DNA of 18,009 nucleotides from positions 1 to 18,009 of the forward strand of contig JAITMY010000019.1 in the NCBI GenBank assembly GCA_031290755.1, in the 5' to 3' direction. Below are positions 1 to 6,390 of this stretch, piece after piece. A program made the translations under genes and the position numbers. The stretch's first letter is position 1; each line of letters begins with the position of its first letter. Source of the stretch: Prevotellaceae bacterium. GTDB lineage: Bacteria; Bacteroidota; Bacteroidia; Bacteroidales; UBA932. The notes under the pieces are model-generated. The model saw only the letters and a list, made by a program, of their open reading frames with translations, was not told where the DNA came from and ran no database searches.

Positions 1-523
1 AGCCGAGGGTCAGTGAAAAGTCCCCGCCACCAGTGTAAAGGTTTGTAAGCCCTTGCTGATAGCCAAACTCAAATTTAAATTTTTGGACATTGACACCAGC
101 CGCAAGCCCTAAGCCTGCATTGAAGCTACCGAGGTTACTGGACGATAGACCTTCGGGTAAACTTTCCGATAGTTTTAAACCAAAGAAAGGCCCGGCTTGC
201 CCATACAAAGACAGACCGCCAAGATTGGCAGCATAGCCTATGTACACAGGGACTTCGATAAAATAGAAGTTTAAGCTTTCACTTCCTGATTCAAAATTTT
301 TAATACTGAGCATTGCACCAAAATTGAGGTAAGCTCGTTCAGTCAACGCATAGTACGCTGTCGGCCCCAACTCTAAACTTGGGCTGCCATCTATCGACCC
401 ACCTTCACTGGTTGAAGCGGTTGACATGCACAGCCCCACTCTTGCGCCCCACGCCAACTGCGCACTTACGGAATTGATACCTACAATTCCGACAAAACCT
501 AATAGCAATAGTAATTTTTTCAT
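1..523 (-). CDS. Outer-membrane beta-barrel protein, partial (C-terminus beyond window)
   Basis: The minus strand is open from an ATG at 523 down to the window edge, giving about 174 residues with no stop. Residues 1-21 are a classical signal peptide: MKK, a Leu-rich core, and an SVSA cleavage site before Gln22. The mature part alternates short hydrophobic and polar stretches with Gly and aromatic residues (for example WGARVGL, YYALTERAYLNFGAML, FYFIEVPVYIGY), as in the small outer-membrane beta-barrels common in Bacteroidota (PorT/OMP_b-brl type). It would sit in the outer membrane; a specific role cannot be read. It lies 73 bp downstream of the lipoprotein gene on the same strand, so the two may be co-transcribed. 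Base composition is AT-richer than the nuo genes. The family call is by pattern, not by a diagnostic motif. Confidence 0.7.
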   Translation of the reverse strand, partial: MKKLLLLLGFVGIVGINSVSAQLAWGARVGLCMSTASTSEGGSIDGSPSLELGPTAYYALTERAYLNFGAMLSIKNFESGSESLNFYFIEVPVYIGYAANLGGLSLYGQAGPFFGLKLSESLPEGLSSSNLGSFNAGLGLAAGVNVQKFKFEFGYQQGLTNLYTGGGDFSLTLG

Positions 524-547
524 GATATTTTTTGTTTTAATTTTTTT

Positions 548-573
548 GCCTACTCGTAACGCTTTTCGGCATC
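548..573. repeat. Upstream motif, copy 1
   Basis: A short segment in the 5' leader of the barrel gene resembles the leader of lipoprotein copy A (1205-1240). Both contain GCCTACT at one end and CGT..CGCT.TTCGGCATC at the other; the second has about 10 extra bases in the middle. Sixteen of the 19 terminal bases agree by eye. It may be a duplicated leader, a common regulatory site or a decayed gene end. Confidence 0.4.
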
Positions 574-596
574 CTCGGTTTGTTGAAAAAAACGAA

Positions 597-1166
597 CTAA
601 TAACCTTGACTTTTTGCAAACTGCGCCATCTCGTCGTCAAACTGCTTGCGAAACTTTTCGCGGTTGAAGATAGTTTCCAGCTTCTTTTCGGCCCCTGCGC
701 TTCTCTCCAGCGCCTTGAACACCTCCTCCTTCGAGGCCTCCACCGCCATGTAAACGTGGAACATGCCGTCGTTCGCCTGGGTAGTTTCCTCGCAGGCCAC
801 CCCCACGTTGCTGATTTGCTGGTTAATCACCTGCTTGGTCATGGACTCAAACGTTTCGGAGTAGTCGGCAGGGCTTTGCCCGGCATCGTTCACGTAGCGC
901 TCCGCAACGCTTTTCATCGTGGTGGTAATTGAGCCGCTCAGCGCGGTGTTGGCTATCATCCGCGCCTTGTCGCGCGCGGTGCTCAAGCTCTTGCTGGTGG
1001 CATCGCCCACGCCCCTAAAGAAATCCTTATCAGTGCGGAAGGCTGCGCCGGCGCACGGAACGGTTATCTTCTGCTCGCCGGAGGCCTTCACCACATCCTT
1101 CGTGCCTCCGCAGGAGGCTGCCGCTATGCTTGCTGCCACTACGGCAGCCGCCACATAAATTTTCAT
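597..1166 (-). CDS. LPP20-like lipoprotein, copy A
   Basis: This encodes 189 residues. A signal peptide ends in a lipobox (AASC, acylated Cys19), followed by Gly-Gly, so the product should be a lipid-anchored envelope protein. The mature domain has a DKDFFRGVGDATSKSLSTARDKARMIAN stretch, split here by family resemblance into a 'GVG' strand and an Ala/Arg helix typical of LPP20-type lipoproteins, and a Lys/Glu-rich C-terminal helix. The molecular role is unknown. An in-frame ATG at 1181 is possible, but the ATG at 1166 is preferred because the sequence around it (AGCATTATGAAAAT) is shared with copy B (5813-6385), while homology is lost further upstream. The gene is almost identical in its core to copy B but in opposite orientation. 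Unlike copy B it is not followed by the 350-residue partner but by an outer-membrane barrel gene. Confidence 0.8.
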   Translation of the reverse strand: MKIYVAAAVVAASIAAASCGGTKDVVKASGEQKITVPCAGAAFRTDKDFFRGVGDATSKSLSTARDKARMIANTALSGSITTTMKSVAERYVNDAGQSPADYSETFESMTKQVINQQISNVGVACEETTQANDGMFHVYMAVEASKEEVFKALERSAGAEKKLETIFNREKFRKQFDDEMAQFAKSQGY

Positions 1167-1173
1167 AATGCTT
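600..1173. repeat. Long inverted repeat, left arm
   Basis: The reverse complement of this segment matches 5806-6380. Positions 787-884 and 6098-6195 are identical over 98 bp, and most of the rest of the mature-lipoprotein coding part differs only at scattered bases. Identity falls at both ends (signal peptide and last few codons). The arms are about 4.6 kb apart and bracket the nuoA promoter, nuoA, nuoB, nuoCD and the AlbA_2 gene. Confidence 0.9.
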
Positions 1174-1204
1174 GTTTTCATAGTATTTTTACTGTTTTAA
1201 ACGC

Positions 1205-1240
1205 GCCTACTCCTTATTTTTCGTCGCGCTATTCGGCATC
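1205..1240. repeat. Upstream motif, copy 2
   Basis: This is the counterpart of the segment at 548-573, located just upstream of lipoprotein copy A on the minus strand. See that entry for the shared bases. Confidence 0.4.
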
Positions 1241-1293
1241 TTTACGACGTTTTTTGTTGGGGTAGGTACATAAAAAAACCGCAGGCCAAATTT

Positions 1294-1435
1294 CTTTCAC
1301 TTGCAGTTGAGGTCCTAGACTTACCTGTTGTCGCAAAGTTAATAGAGCAAAGCCCACGATTTCTCGTGAGCGTTCGGACTTTACTCTTTTGCGACTAATT
1401 CTGAAACTGTCTAGGTTCCAACTGCAAAGTTAAAG
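1294..1435. ncRNA. Long imperfect stem-loop, candidate structured RNA (6S-like architecture)
   Basis: An outer stem pairs 1300-1320 with 1409-1429 (core GTCTAGG with CCTAGAC and TTGCAGTTG with CAACTGCAA). An asymmetric bubble follows, 9 bases on the left (1321-1329) and 13 on the right (1396-1408). A second stem pairs GTCGCAAA (1330-1337) with TTTGCGAC (1388-1395), continues as AGAGCAAAG with CTTTACTCT (one mismatch), and ends in a small hairpin CACGA/TCGTG (1355-1368). A closing stem, a central bubble and an apical stem are the general layout of 6S RNA. The strand is undecided. On the minus strand a TAACTTTG (1425-1432) could be a Bacteroidota -10 box and a run of seven T lies at the far side near 1270. 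On the plus strand a small AAAGC/GCTTT hairpin at 1432-1445 could end it. It could instead be a regulatory hairpin in the nuoA or lipoprotein leader. The structure is seen; the 6S identity is inference. Confidence 0.45.
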
Positions 1436-1457
1436 CTAACGCTTTTGTATTATGTAT

Positions 1458-1513
1458 AGCCGCGCATCTCATGGGCGGCTCCCCATTAACGAGGGGTTGT
1501 TGCTATGTCATAG
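1458..1513. other. Three consecutive small hairpins; surrounding 1447-1711 otherwise blank
   Basis: AGCCGC/GCGGCT (1458-1480, with an inner CAT/ATG), CCCC/GGGG (1481-1496) and CTAT/ATAG (about 1503-1513) follow each other directly after the long stem-loop. They could be part of one structured RNA or of a leader. No riboswitch family is recognised. From 1514 to 1711 the DNA is AT-rich with no open frame or structure that I can support. Confidence 0.3.
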
Positions 1514-1711
1514 GCAAAATAAAATTAAAATTTTTACAACTTTGGCTTTCAATCGGCGGCAAACGTATAGATAAATTTTGAATTATACAAGAAAAAGCCG
1601 TAAATTATTTGCTATTTTTTTCGCACAGGCTGTTTTTAGGCCTCCTTTTTAAGTTTATTCATTTGGCTACCTGCATTTTAATTTCGTGGTGATAAATTTT
1701 CTACGGCCATT

Positions 1712-1743
1712 TTTGAGAAAATCCTTTTTTAATGCTACCTTCG
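1712..1743 (+). promoter_or_regulatory. Promoter of the nuo operon (Bacteroidota type)
   Basis: TTTG at 1712-1715 is followed after 20 bases by TACCTTCG at 1736-1743. This fits the Bacteroidota primary-sigma consensus (TTTG or TTG, 19-21 bases, TAnnTTTG) with one change in the -7 box. Transcription would start near 1748-1750 and give a leader of about 40 bases before nuoA. It lies inside the segment bracketed by the long inverted repeat. Confidence 0.6.
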
Positions 1744-1786
1744 CGCTTTGGTTTATCAAACGTTTTTGTTAAAACTATAGGACGAT

Positions 1787-2140
1787 ATGAGTAATTCGGC
1801 TTTATTCCTTGTGGTGTTCATCACCGCGCTGTCGCTGGTGGTGATTGCGCTGGCGCTGGCGAGGCTGCTGGCGCCGCGCTCCAGCAACCCGCTCAAGGGC
1901 GAACCCTACGAGTGCGGCATCCCCACGCGAGGCAGCTCGTGGATGCAGTTTCGCGTGGGCTACTACCTATTTGCGCTGCTATTTCTGATGTTCGACGTGG
2001 AAACGGTGCTGCTGTTTCCGTGGGCCGTAACGGTTAAGGCAATGGGCATGCAAGGCGTTGCCTGCGTGCTGTTTTTTTTGGTAATACTCACGCTGGGGCT
2101 TGTTTATGCGTGGAAAAAAAGAGCATTGGTATGGAAGTAA
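1787..2140 (+). CDS. nuoA: NADH-quinone oxidoreductase subunit A
   Basis: The 117-residue product is the small membrane subunit NuoA of complex I, normal in length. Three hydrophobic helices are visible, at about residues 5-28, 60-82 and 88-110. The hallmark loop after the first helix is present as KGEPYECGIPTRGSSWMQFRVGYY, split by eye into PYECG and a RVGYY entry to helix 2, followed by FLMFDVETVLLFPWA, the signature of the family. The loop lies near the quinone cavity and joins the Fe-S arm to the membrane arm. The ATG is preceded by AGGA five bases upstream. The stop overlaps the nuoB start by 10 bp, which suggests translational coupling. It is the first gene after the promoter at 1712-1743. 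Confidence 0.95.
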   Translation: MSNSALFLVVFITALSLVVIALALARLLAPRSSNPLKGEPYECGIPTRGSSWMQFRVGYYLFALLFLMFDVETVLLFPWAVTVKAMGMQGVACVLFFLVILTLGLVYAWKKRALVWK

Positions 2141-2742
2141 AAAACATTCGCATCCCCAACATGCAGTACGAAGACTTCAAGGACAACGAGTACCTTGAGG
2201 GCTACGTGCGGGAGCTGCGCAAAAACGGCGTGAACATTTTTGTGGGCAAAATTAGCGACTTCATCAACTGGGGTCGGTCTAACTCGGTGTGGCCGCTCAC
2301 GTTTGCCACGAGCTGCTGCGGCATTGAGTTCATGTGCGTGGGGGCTGCCCGCACGGACTTTGCCCGCTTTGGCTGGGAGGTTACGCGCAACAGCCCCCGT
2401 CAGGCCGACGTAATTTTTGTGTGCGGCACCATTGTACACAAGATGGCGCCGGTGCTCAAGCGCCTCTACGACCAAATGGCCGAGCCGCGCTACGTGATGG
2501 CCATTGGCAGCTGCGCTATCTGCGGCGGGCCGTTCAAAAAATCGTACCACGTGGTGCAGGGCGTTGACAAAATTATTCCGGTGGATGTGTTCATCCCCGG
2601 CTGCCCGCCCCGCCCCGACGCCGTGCTGTACGGCATGATGCAGCTGGCGCGAAAAATTAAGGTGCAAAACTTTTTTAAGCTGCCGGATGAGGCAAAAGGC
2701 AAGGCAGAAGCGCCACTAACCACTAACCCCATTAACCGTTAA
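2131..2742 (+). CDS. nuoB: NADH-quinone oxidoreductase subunit B (N2 Fe-S cluster)
   Basis: This 203-residue subunit holds cluster N2, which hands electrons to quinone. The four expected ligands are visible: Cys62 and Cys63 in TSCCGIEF, Cys128 in GSCAICGG, and Cys158 in PGCPPRPD. Other conserved blocks (RSNSVWPLTFA, TDFARFGWE, MAPVLKRLYDQM) are present, so it should be functional. The ATG at 2131 overlaps nuoA and is chosen over an in-frame GTG at 2110, which would lie wholly inside nuoA and add seven non-conserved residues. The last codons and the gap to nuoCD contain four TAACC copies (2717-2744). Confidence 0.96.
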   Translation: MEVKNIRIPNMQYEDFKDNEYLEGYVRELRKNGVNIFVGKISDFINWGRSNSVWPLTFATSCCGIEFMCVGAARTDFARFGWEVTRNSPRQADVIFVCGTIVHKMAPVLKRLYDQMAEPRYVMAIGSCAICGGPFKKSYHVVQGVDKIIPVDVFIPGCPPRPDAVLYGMMQLARKIKVQNFFKLPDEAKGKAEAPLTTNPINR

Positions 2743-2748
2743 CCACTG

Positions 2749-4317
2749 ATGGAAACCATCACCGTATCGAAAGAGCAACTGCATGACGAAGCCCGCCGCC
2801 TGCGCTACGAAGAAAGCTACAACTTCCTGATTGACATCGTGGGCATGGACTACGGCGACAGCCTCGGCGCAATCTACTACCTCTCGCCGTCGCAAAAGCC
2901 GGAGCAGGTGGTGGCGCTCAAAACGAGCACCACCAACCGCGAGCAGCCGGAGCTGTTCTCGGTGTGCGACCTATGGGACTCCGCCTCTGTGTATGAGCGT
3001 GAGGTGTACGACTTCTTCGGCATCCGCTTCGTGAACCACCCCGACATGCGCCGCATCTTCCTACGGCACGATTGGAAAGGGTTTCCGCTGCGCAAGGACT
3101 ACGACGCCGACCCCGCCATTAACCCCGTGCCCTTGGAGAGCGAGCGCATCGAAGACATGGAGCGCGTGCCCTCCATCACCATCAAAATGGGCGAGCGGGT
3201 AGAGGAAACACATCAGGCCTTTGCCGACGGCGACTACGTGGTGAACTTCGGCCCCCAGCACCCCGCCATGCACGGCGTGCTGCACCTGCGCGTGTCGCTT
3301 GATGGCGAGGTTATCAAAAAAATCGACCCCGTGTTTGGCTACATCCACCGCGGCATAGAAAAGATGTGCGAAAGCTACACCTACCCGCAAATACTACACC
3401 TCACCGACCGGCTGGACTACCTATCGGGCACGATGAACCGCCACGCCGTGTGCCTCTGCTGCGAAAAGGCGCTGGAGGTGGAGGTGCCCGAACGGGCGCA
3501 CTACATCCGCACCATCTTCGACGAGCTGACCCGCATTGCCTCGCACCTGCTGGGCTGGGGCTGCATGTGCATGGACATGGGCAGCATCACCGCCTTTGTG
3601 TACGGCATGAGAGACCGCGAAAAAATTATGGACATCTTCGAGGAATCCTCCGGTGGGCGGCTCATGCCGGCCTACGCCACCATTGGCGGGCTGGCGCAGG
3701 ACATCCACCCCAACTTCCAAAAAAAGGTGAAGGAGTTTATCCCCTACATGCGCAAAATGCTCAAGGAGCACCACCTACTGTTCACCGGCAACCCCATTGC
3801 CCGCGGGCGCATGGAGGGCATTGGCCACCTGAGCAGGGAGAAGGCCATAGCGCTGGGCGCCACCGGGCCAAGCGGCAGGGCTTCGGGCTGGCACAACGAC
3901 ATTCGCAAGGTTGAGCCTTACGCAGCCTACGCCAAGGTGAACTTTGAAGAGGTGCTGCGCCCAGGCGGCCTCACCTTCGACCGCTACATCATTCGCTTGG
4001 ACGAGATAGAGCAGTCGCTGCGCATTATCGAGCAGCTGGTGGACAACATCCCCGCCGAGGGCGGCTATGCTGCCAAAACCAAGGCCGTGATTAAGCTGCC
4101 GGAGGGCGACTTTTTTCAGCGCGTAGAAAACGCCCGCGGGCAATTTGGCGTGCACATCACCAGCCGCGGCGACAAAACGCCCTACCGTGTCAAGTTCCGC
4201 TCGCCCTGCCTCACGCTGGTGGGGGCGCTCAAAGCCATTGCGCCGGACACCAAAGTGGCGGATTTGATAATGCTGGGCGCCTCGTTAGACTACGTGATAC
4301 CTTGCATTGATAGGTAA
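2749..4317 (+). CDS. nuoCD: NADH-quinone oxidoreductase fused subunits C and D
   Basis: The 522-residue protein joins NuoC (about 1-130) to NuoD (about 160-522). The NuoC part ends with the signature YEREVYDFFGIRF, HPDMRRIFL and WKGFPLRKDY (82-118). The NuoD part begins with NFGPQHPAMHG (166-176) and continues with GYIHRGIEKM and YLSGTMNRHA, which build the quinone-binding cavity with NuoB. C-terminal blocks GPSGRASG, DKTPYRVKFRSPC and the final IDR are also typical. A C-D fusion is found in enterobacteria and Bacteroidota. The next gene would normally be nuoE-F-G in a 14-subunit operon; these are absent and an unrelated gene follows after 8 bp. The start ATG is six bases after the nuoB stop. 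Confidence 0.96.
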   Translation: METITVSKEQLHDEARRLRYEESYNFLIDIVGMDYGDSLGAIYYLSPSQKPEQVVALKTSTTNREQPELFSVCDLWDSASVYEREVYDFFGIRFVNHPDMRRIFLRHDWKGFPLRKDYDADPAINPVPLESERIEDMERVPSITIKMGERVEETHQAFADGDYVVNFGPQHPAMHGVLHLRVSLDGEVIKKIDPVFGYIHRGIEKMCESYTYPQILHLTDRLDYLSGTMNRHAVCLCCEKALEVEVPERAHYIRTIFDELTRIASHLLGWGCMCMDMGSITAFVYGMRDREKIMDIFEESSGGRLMPAYATIGGLAQDIHPNFQKKVKEFIPYMRKMLKEHHLLFTGNPIARGRMEGIGHLSREKAIALGATGPSGRASGWHNDIRKVEPYAAYAKVNFEEVLRPGGLTFDRYIIRLDEIEQSLRIIEQLVDNIPAEGGYAAKTKAVIKLPEGDFFQRVENARGQFGVHITSRGDKTPYRVKFRSPCLTLVGALKAIAPDTKVADLIMLGASLDYVIPCIDR

Positions 4318-4325
4318 GCTTATTG

Positions 4326-5660
4326 ATGAAAAAAGAGTCGCAGTATATTGAATGGAAAGAAAGTTGGCGAGATGACTACTTAAAAACTTTGTCTGCCTTT
4401 GCCAATACAGCCGGTGGCCGCTTGTATGTAGGCATTGCAGATGACGGAAAGATTTGTGGAGTGAAAGGTATAGATAAGCTATTGGAAGACTTGCCCAATA
4501 AAATTATCAACGTGCTGGGCGTTCAGGCCAATGTTTACGAGCGAGAGAAAAGCAAGCAAACGTTCATTGAAATTGAGATAGCCAAAAGTCCGTGCCCTAT
4601 TTCGTTTCGCGGACAGTTTTACGTCCGAAGCGGAAGTACAACGCAGGAGTTGAAAGGAAGTGCTTTGCAGCAGCTGCTGCTTTCTGCCGGCAACTTAACG
4701 TGGGATGAGATCACGGTACCCAGTGCATCGTGGGACGAAATAGATGCCGGTGTAGTGCGCATGTTTACGCGCAAAGCCATTGAGACAAACAGGTTGCCGA
4801 CAGATGTTAACGAAAATAGCCTGTACGATTTGTTCGAAAATTTGGGGTTGAGCCAAAATGGAGTATTGACACGGGCGGCAGTATTGCTGTTTTCAAAAAA
4901 GCCTACGCGCTACTGTTTCCTTGCGGTGTGCAAAATCGGGCGATTTAGAGGCAGCAGCCACGTGGACCTGATAACGGACGATGTGATAGAGTGCCCGTTG
5001 TTTCAGATGCCCGGCAAAATAATGGAGTTGCTGATTGCTAAGTATGTGCAAAAAAAATTTTCGTACAGCGGTTTGCAGCGTGTAGAAACGTTGCAATACC
5101 CCGAGATGGCGCTGCGCGAAGCCATTTTGAATGCGGTAATTCACCGCAGCTATGGCGGGAATACGTTTTTGACCATTAAGGTTTTTGACAACAGCTTAGA
5201 GCTTTGGAACGAGGGTGAGCTGATGGCACCGTTGAGCATAGCGTCGCTAAAAACGCAGCATATATCACGCCTACGCAACAAATTGGTAGCGAATGTGTTT
5301 TACCGTTCAGGTCAAATAGAATCGTGGGGGCGCGGCACGTTGAAAATACTGGAAGATGCTCGCAAAGGCGGCTACCCCGAACCGGAGTTTGAGTGCATTG
5401 ATGGGGGAGTGCAAGTTAAGTTTGAGAGTAAGATGTTTGATGAAAAGCAGCAAATTCCAAACGTTTCTAAAGTTAAACATGCGGATAAAGTGTTAGGGTT
5501 GATTAGAGAAAATCCAAAAATTACGGCAATGGAAATCGCTCAACAACTTGCTACCACGAAAAGAACAGCGGAAAGAATTTTATCTAAGTTGAGTGATGTC
5601 AAAAGCATCTACAGAGAAGGTGCTAAAAGGGATGGAAAATGGATTGTTGTTGAGGCATAA
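4326..5660 (+). CDS. AlbA_2 (Schlafen-type) / RecG-like ATP-binding protein with C-terminal helix-turn-helix
   Basis: This is a 444-residue cytoplasmic protein of the family often labelled 'ATP-binding protein' or 'RecG-like helicase-related' (COG2865). An N-terminal AlbA_2 domain is seen at about 5-120 (EWKESW, FANTAGGRLYVGIADDGKICG, then FYVRSGSTTQEL). A GHKL-like ATPase segment lies at about 260-300 (MALREAILNAVIHRSYGG, then NSLELWNEGEL). A helix-turn-helix lies at about 398-422 (TAMEIAQQLATTKRTAERIL). The function is unknown; members are linked to transcription control or defence. The ATG at 4326 is preferred over the TTG at 4323. Base composition is clearly AT-richer than the flanking nuo genes, which suggests acquisition. 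It follows nuoCD by 8 bp on the same strand. Confidence 0.8.
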   Translation: MKKESQYIEWKESWRDDYLKTLSAFANTAGGRLYVGIADDGKICGVKGIDKLLEDLPNKIINVLGVQANVYEREKSKQTFIEIEIAKSPCPISFRGQFYVRSGSTTQELKGSALQQLLLSAGNLTWDEITVPSASWDEIDAGVVRMFTRKAIETNRLPTDVNENSLYDLFENLGLSQNGVLTRAAVLLFSKKPTRYCFLAVCKIGRFRGSSHVDLITDDVIECPLFQMPGKIMELLIAKYVQKKFSYSGLQRVETLQYPEMALREAILNAVIHRSYGGNTFLTIKVFDNSLELWNEGELMAPLSIASLKTQHISRLRNKLVANVFYRSGQIESWGRGTLKILEDARKGGYPEPEFECIDGGVQVKFESKMFDEKQQIPNVSKVKHADKVLGLIRENPKITAMEIAQQLATTKRTAERILSKLSDVKSIYREGAKRDGKWIVVEA

Positions 5661-5666
5661 ATAAAA

Positions 5667-5725
5667 ATGTCGGTTTAAATGTCGGTTTAATGTCGGTTTA
5701 AATGTCGGTTTAAATGTCGGTTTAA
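5667..5725 (+). repeat. Five tandem 12-bp repeats (ATGTCGGTTTAA)
   Basis: Units lie at 5667-5678, 5679-5690, 5691-5701 (one base short), 5702-5713 and 5714-5725, directly after the stop of the AlbA_2 gene. In the frame beginning at 5666 the unit reads Asn-Val-Gly-Leu. Such micro-repeats are known as linkers inside AlbA_2/RecG-like proteins, but here they are out of frame with the upstream gene, behind its stop. Confidence 0.9.
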
Positions 5726-5805
5726 AAATTAAAGATGTGGCAGTGCCTTGGTAACATTTGGATTGTACGGAGAAGAAGTAAAAACAGATAAAAACTAAAA
5801 AAAAT

Positions 5806-6380
5806 AAGCATTATGAAAATGAATTATGTAGCCACTGCTATCATTGTGGCAAGTGTAGTAGTAGCCTCCTGCGGAGGCTCGAAGAATGTGGTGAAGATTT
5901 CCGGCGAGCAGAAGGTAACCGTTCCGTGCTCCGGCACAGCCTTCCGCACTGATAAGGATTTCTTTAGGGGCGTGGGCGATGCCACCAGCAAAAACTTGAG
6001 CACCGCGCGCGACAAGGCGCGTATGATAGCCAACGCTGCGCTGAGCGGCTCGATTACCACCACGATGAAAAGCGTTGCGGAGCGCTACGTGAACGACGCC
6101 GGGCAAAGCCCTGCCGACTACTCCGAAACGTTTGAGTCCATGACCAAGCAGGTGATTAACCAGCAAATCAGCAACGTGGGGGTGGCCTGCGAGGAGACTA
6201 CCTCGACGAACGACGGCATGTTCCACGTCTATATGGCGGTGGAGGCCTCGAAGGAGGAGGTGTTCAAGGCGCTGGAGAAAAGCGCAGAGGCCGAAAAGAA
6301 GCTGGAAACTATCTTCAACCGCGAGAAGTTTCGCAAGCAGTTTGACGAAGAAATGGCGCAGTTTTCCAAGGATTACAACA
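5806..6380. repeat. Long inverted repeat, right arm
   Basis: Reverse-complement partner of 600-1173. See the left arm for the extent of identity. The 98-bp identical core is at 6098-6195. Confidence 0.9.
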
Positions 6381-6385
6381 AGTAG
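5813..6385 (+). CDS. LPP20-like lipoprotein, copy B
   Basis: The 190-residue product has a signal peptide ending in the lipobox VASC (acylated Cys20), then Gly-Gly-Ser. The mature domain matches copy A (597-1166) nearly residue for residue, from the DKDFFRGVGDATSK block to the KKLETIFNREKFRKQF helix. The signal peptide and the last residues differ (ending SKDYNK rather than AKSQGY). It is predicted to be anchored in the envelope, with role unknown. Five bases separate its stop from the GTG start of the 350-residue partner gene, so the two are surely co-translated from one message. It sits inside the nuo operon, on the same strand, between the AlbA_2 gene and nuoH. No convincing promoter is seen in 5726-5812. 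Confidence 0.8.
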   Translation: MKMNYVATAIIVASVVVASCGGSKNVVKISGEQKVTVPCSGTAFRTDKDFFRGVGDATSKNLSTARDKARMIANAALSGSITTTMKSVAERYVNDAGQSPADYSETFESMTKQVINQQISNVGVACEETTSTNDGMFHVYMAVEASKEEVFKALEKSAEAEKKLETIFNREKFRKQFDEEMAQFSKDYNK

Positions 6386-6390
6386 GCGCT

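Noticed and set aside
426..932. A 168-codon plus-strand frame over the start of the barrel gene and lipoprotein copy A
   Set aside because: It runs antisense to two well-supported genes, and similar antisense frames occur opposite copy B, as expected from the repeat.
1182..1786. tRNA or known riboswitch in the long gap
   Set aside because: No cloverleaf with an anticodon arm and TTC loop, and no riboswitch core that I recognise, could be drawn on either strand.
2110..2130. GTG start for nuoB at 2110
   Set aside because: The extra seven codons only copy the nuoA reading region in another frame; ATG 2131 gives a normal NuoB N-terminus.
5667..5725. Transposon ends or iterons of an origin
   Set aside because: The units are simple tandem copies coding NVGL, with no transposase, replication gene or target duplication nearby.
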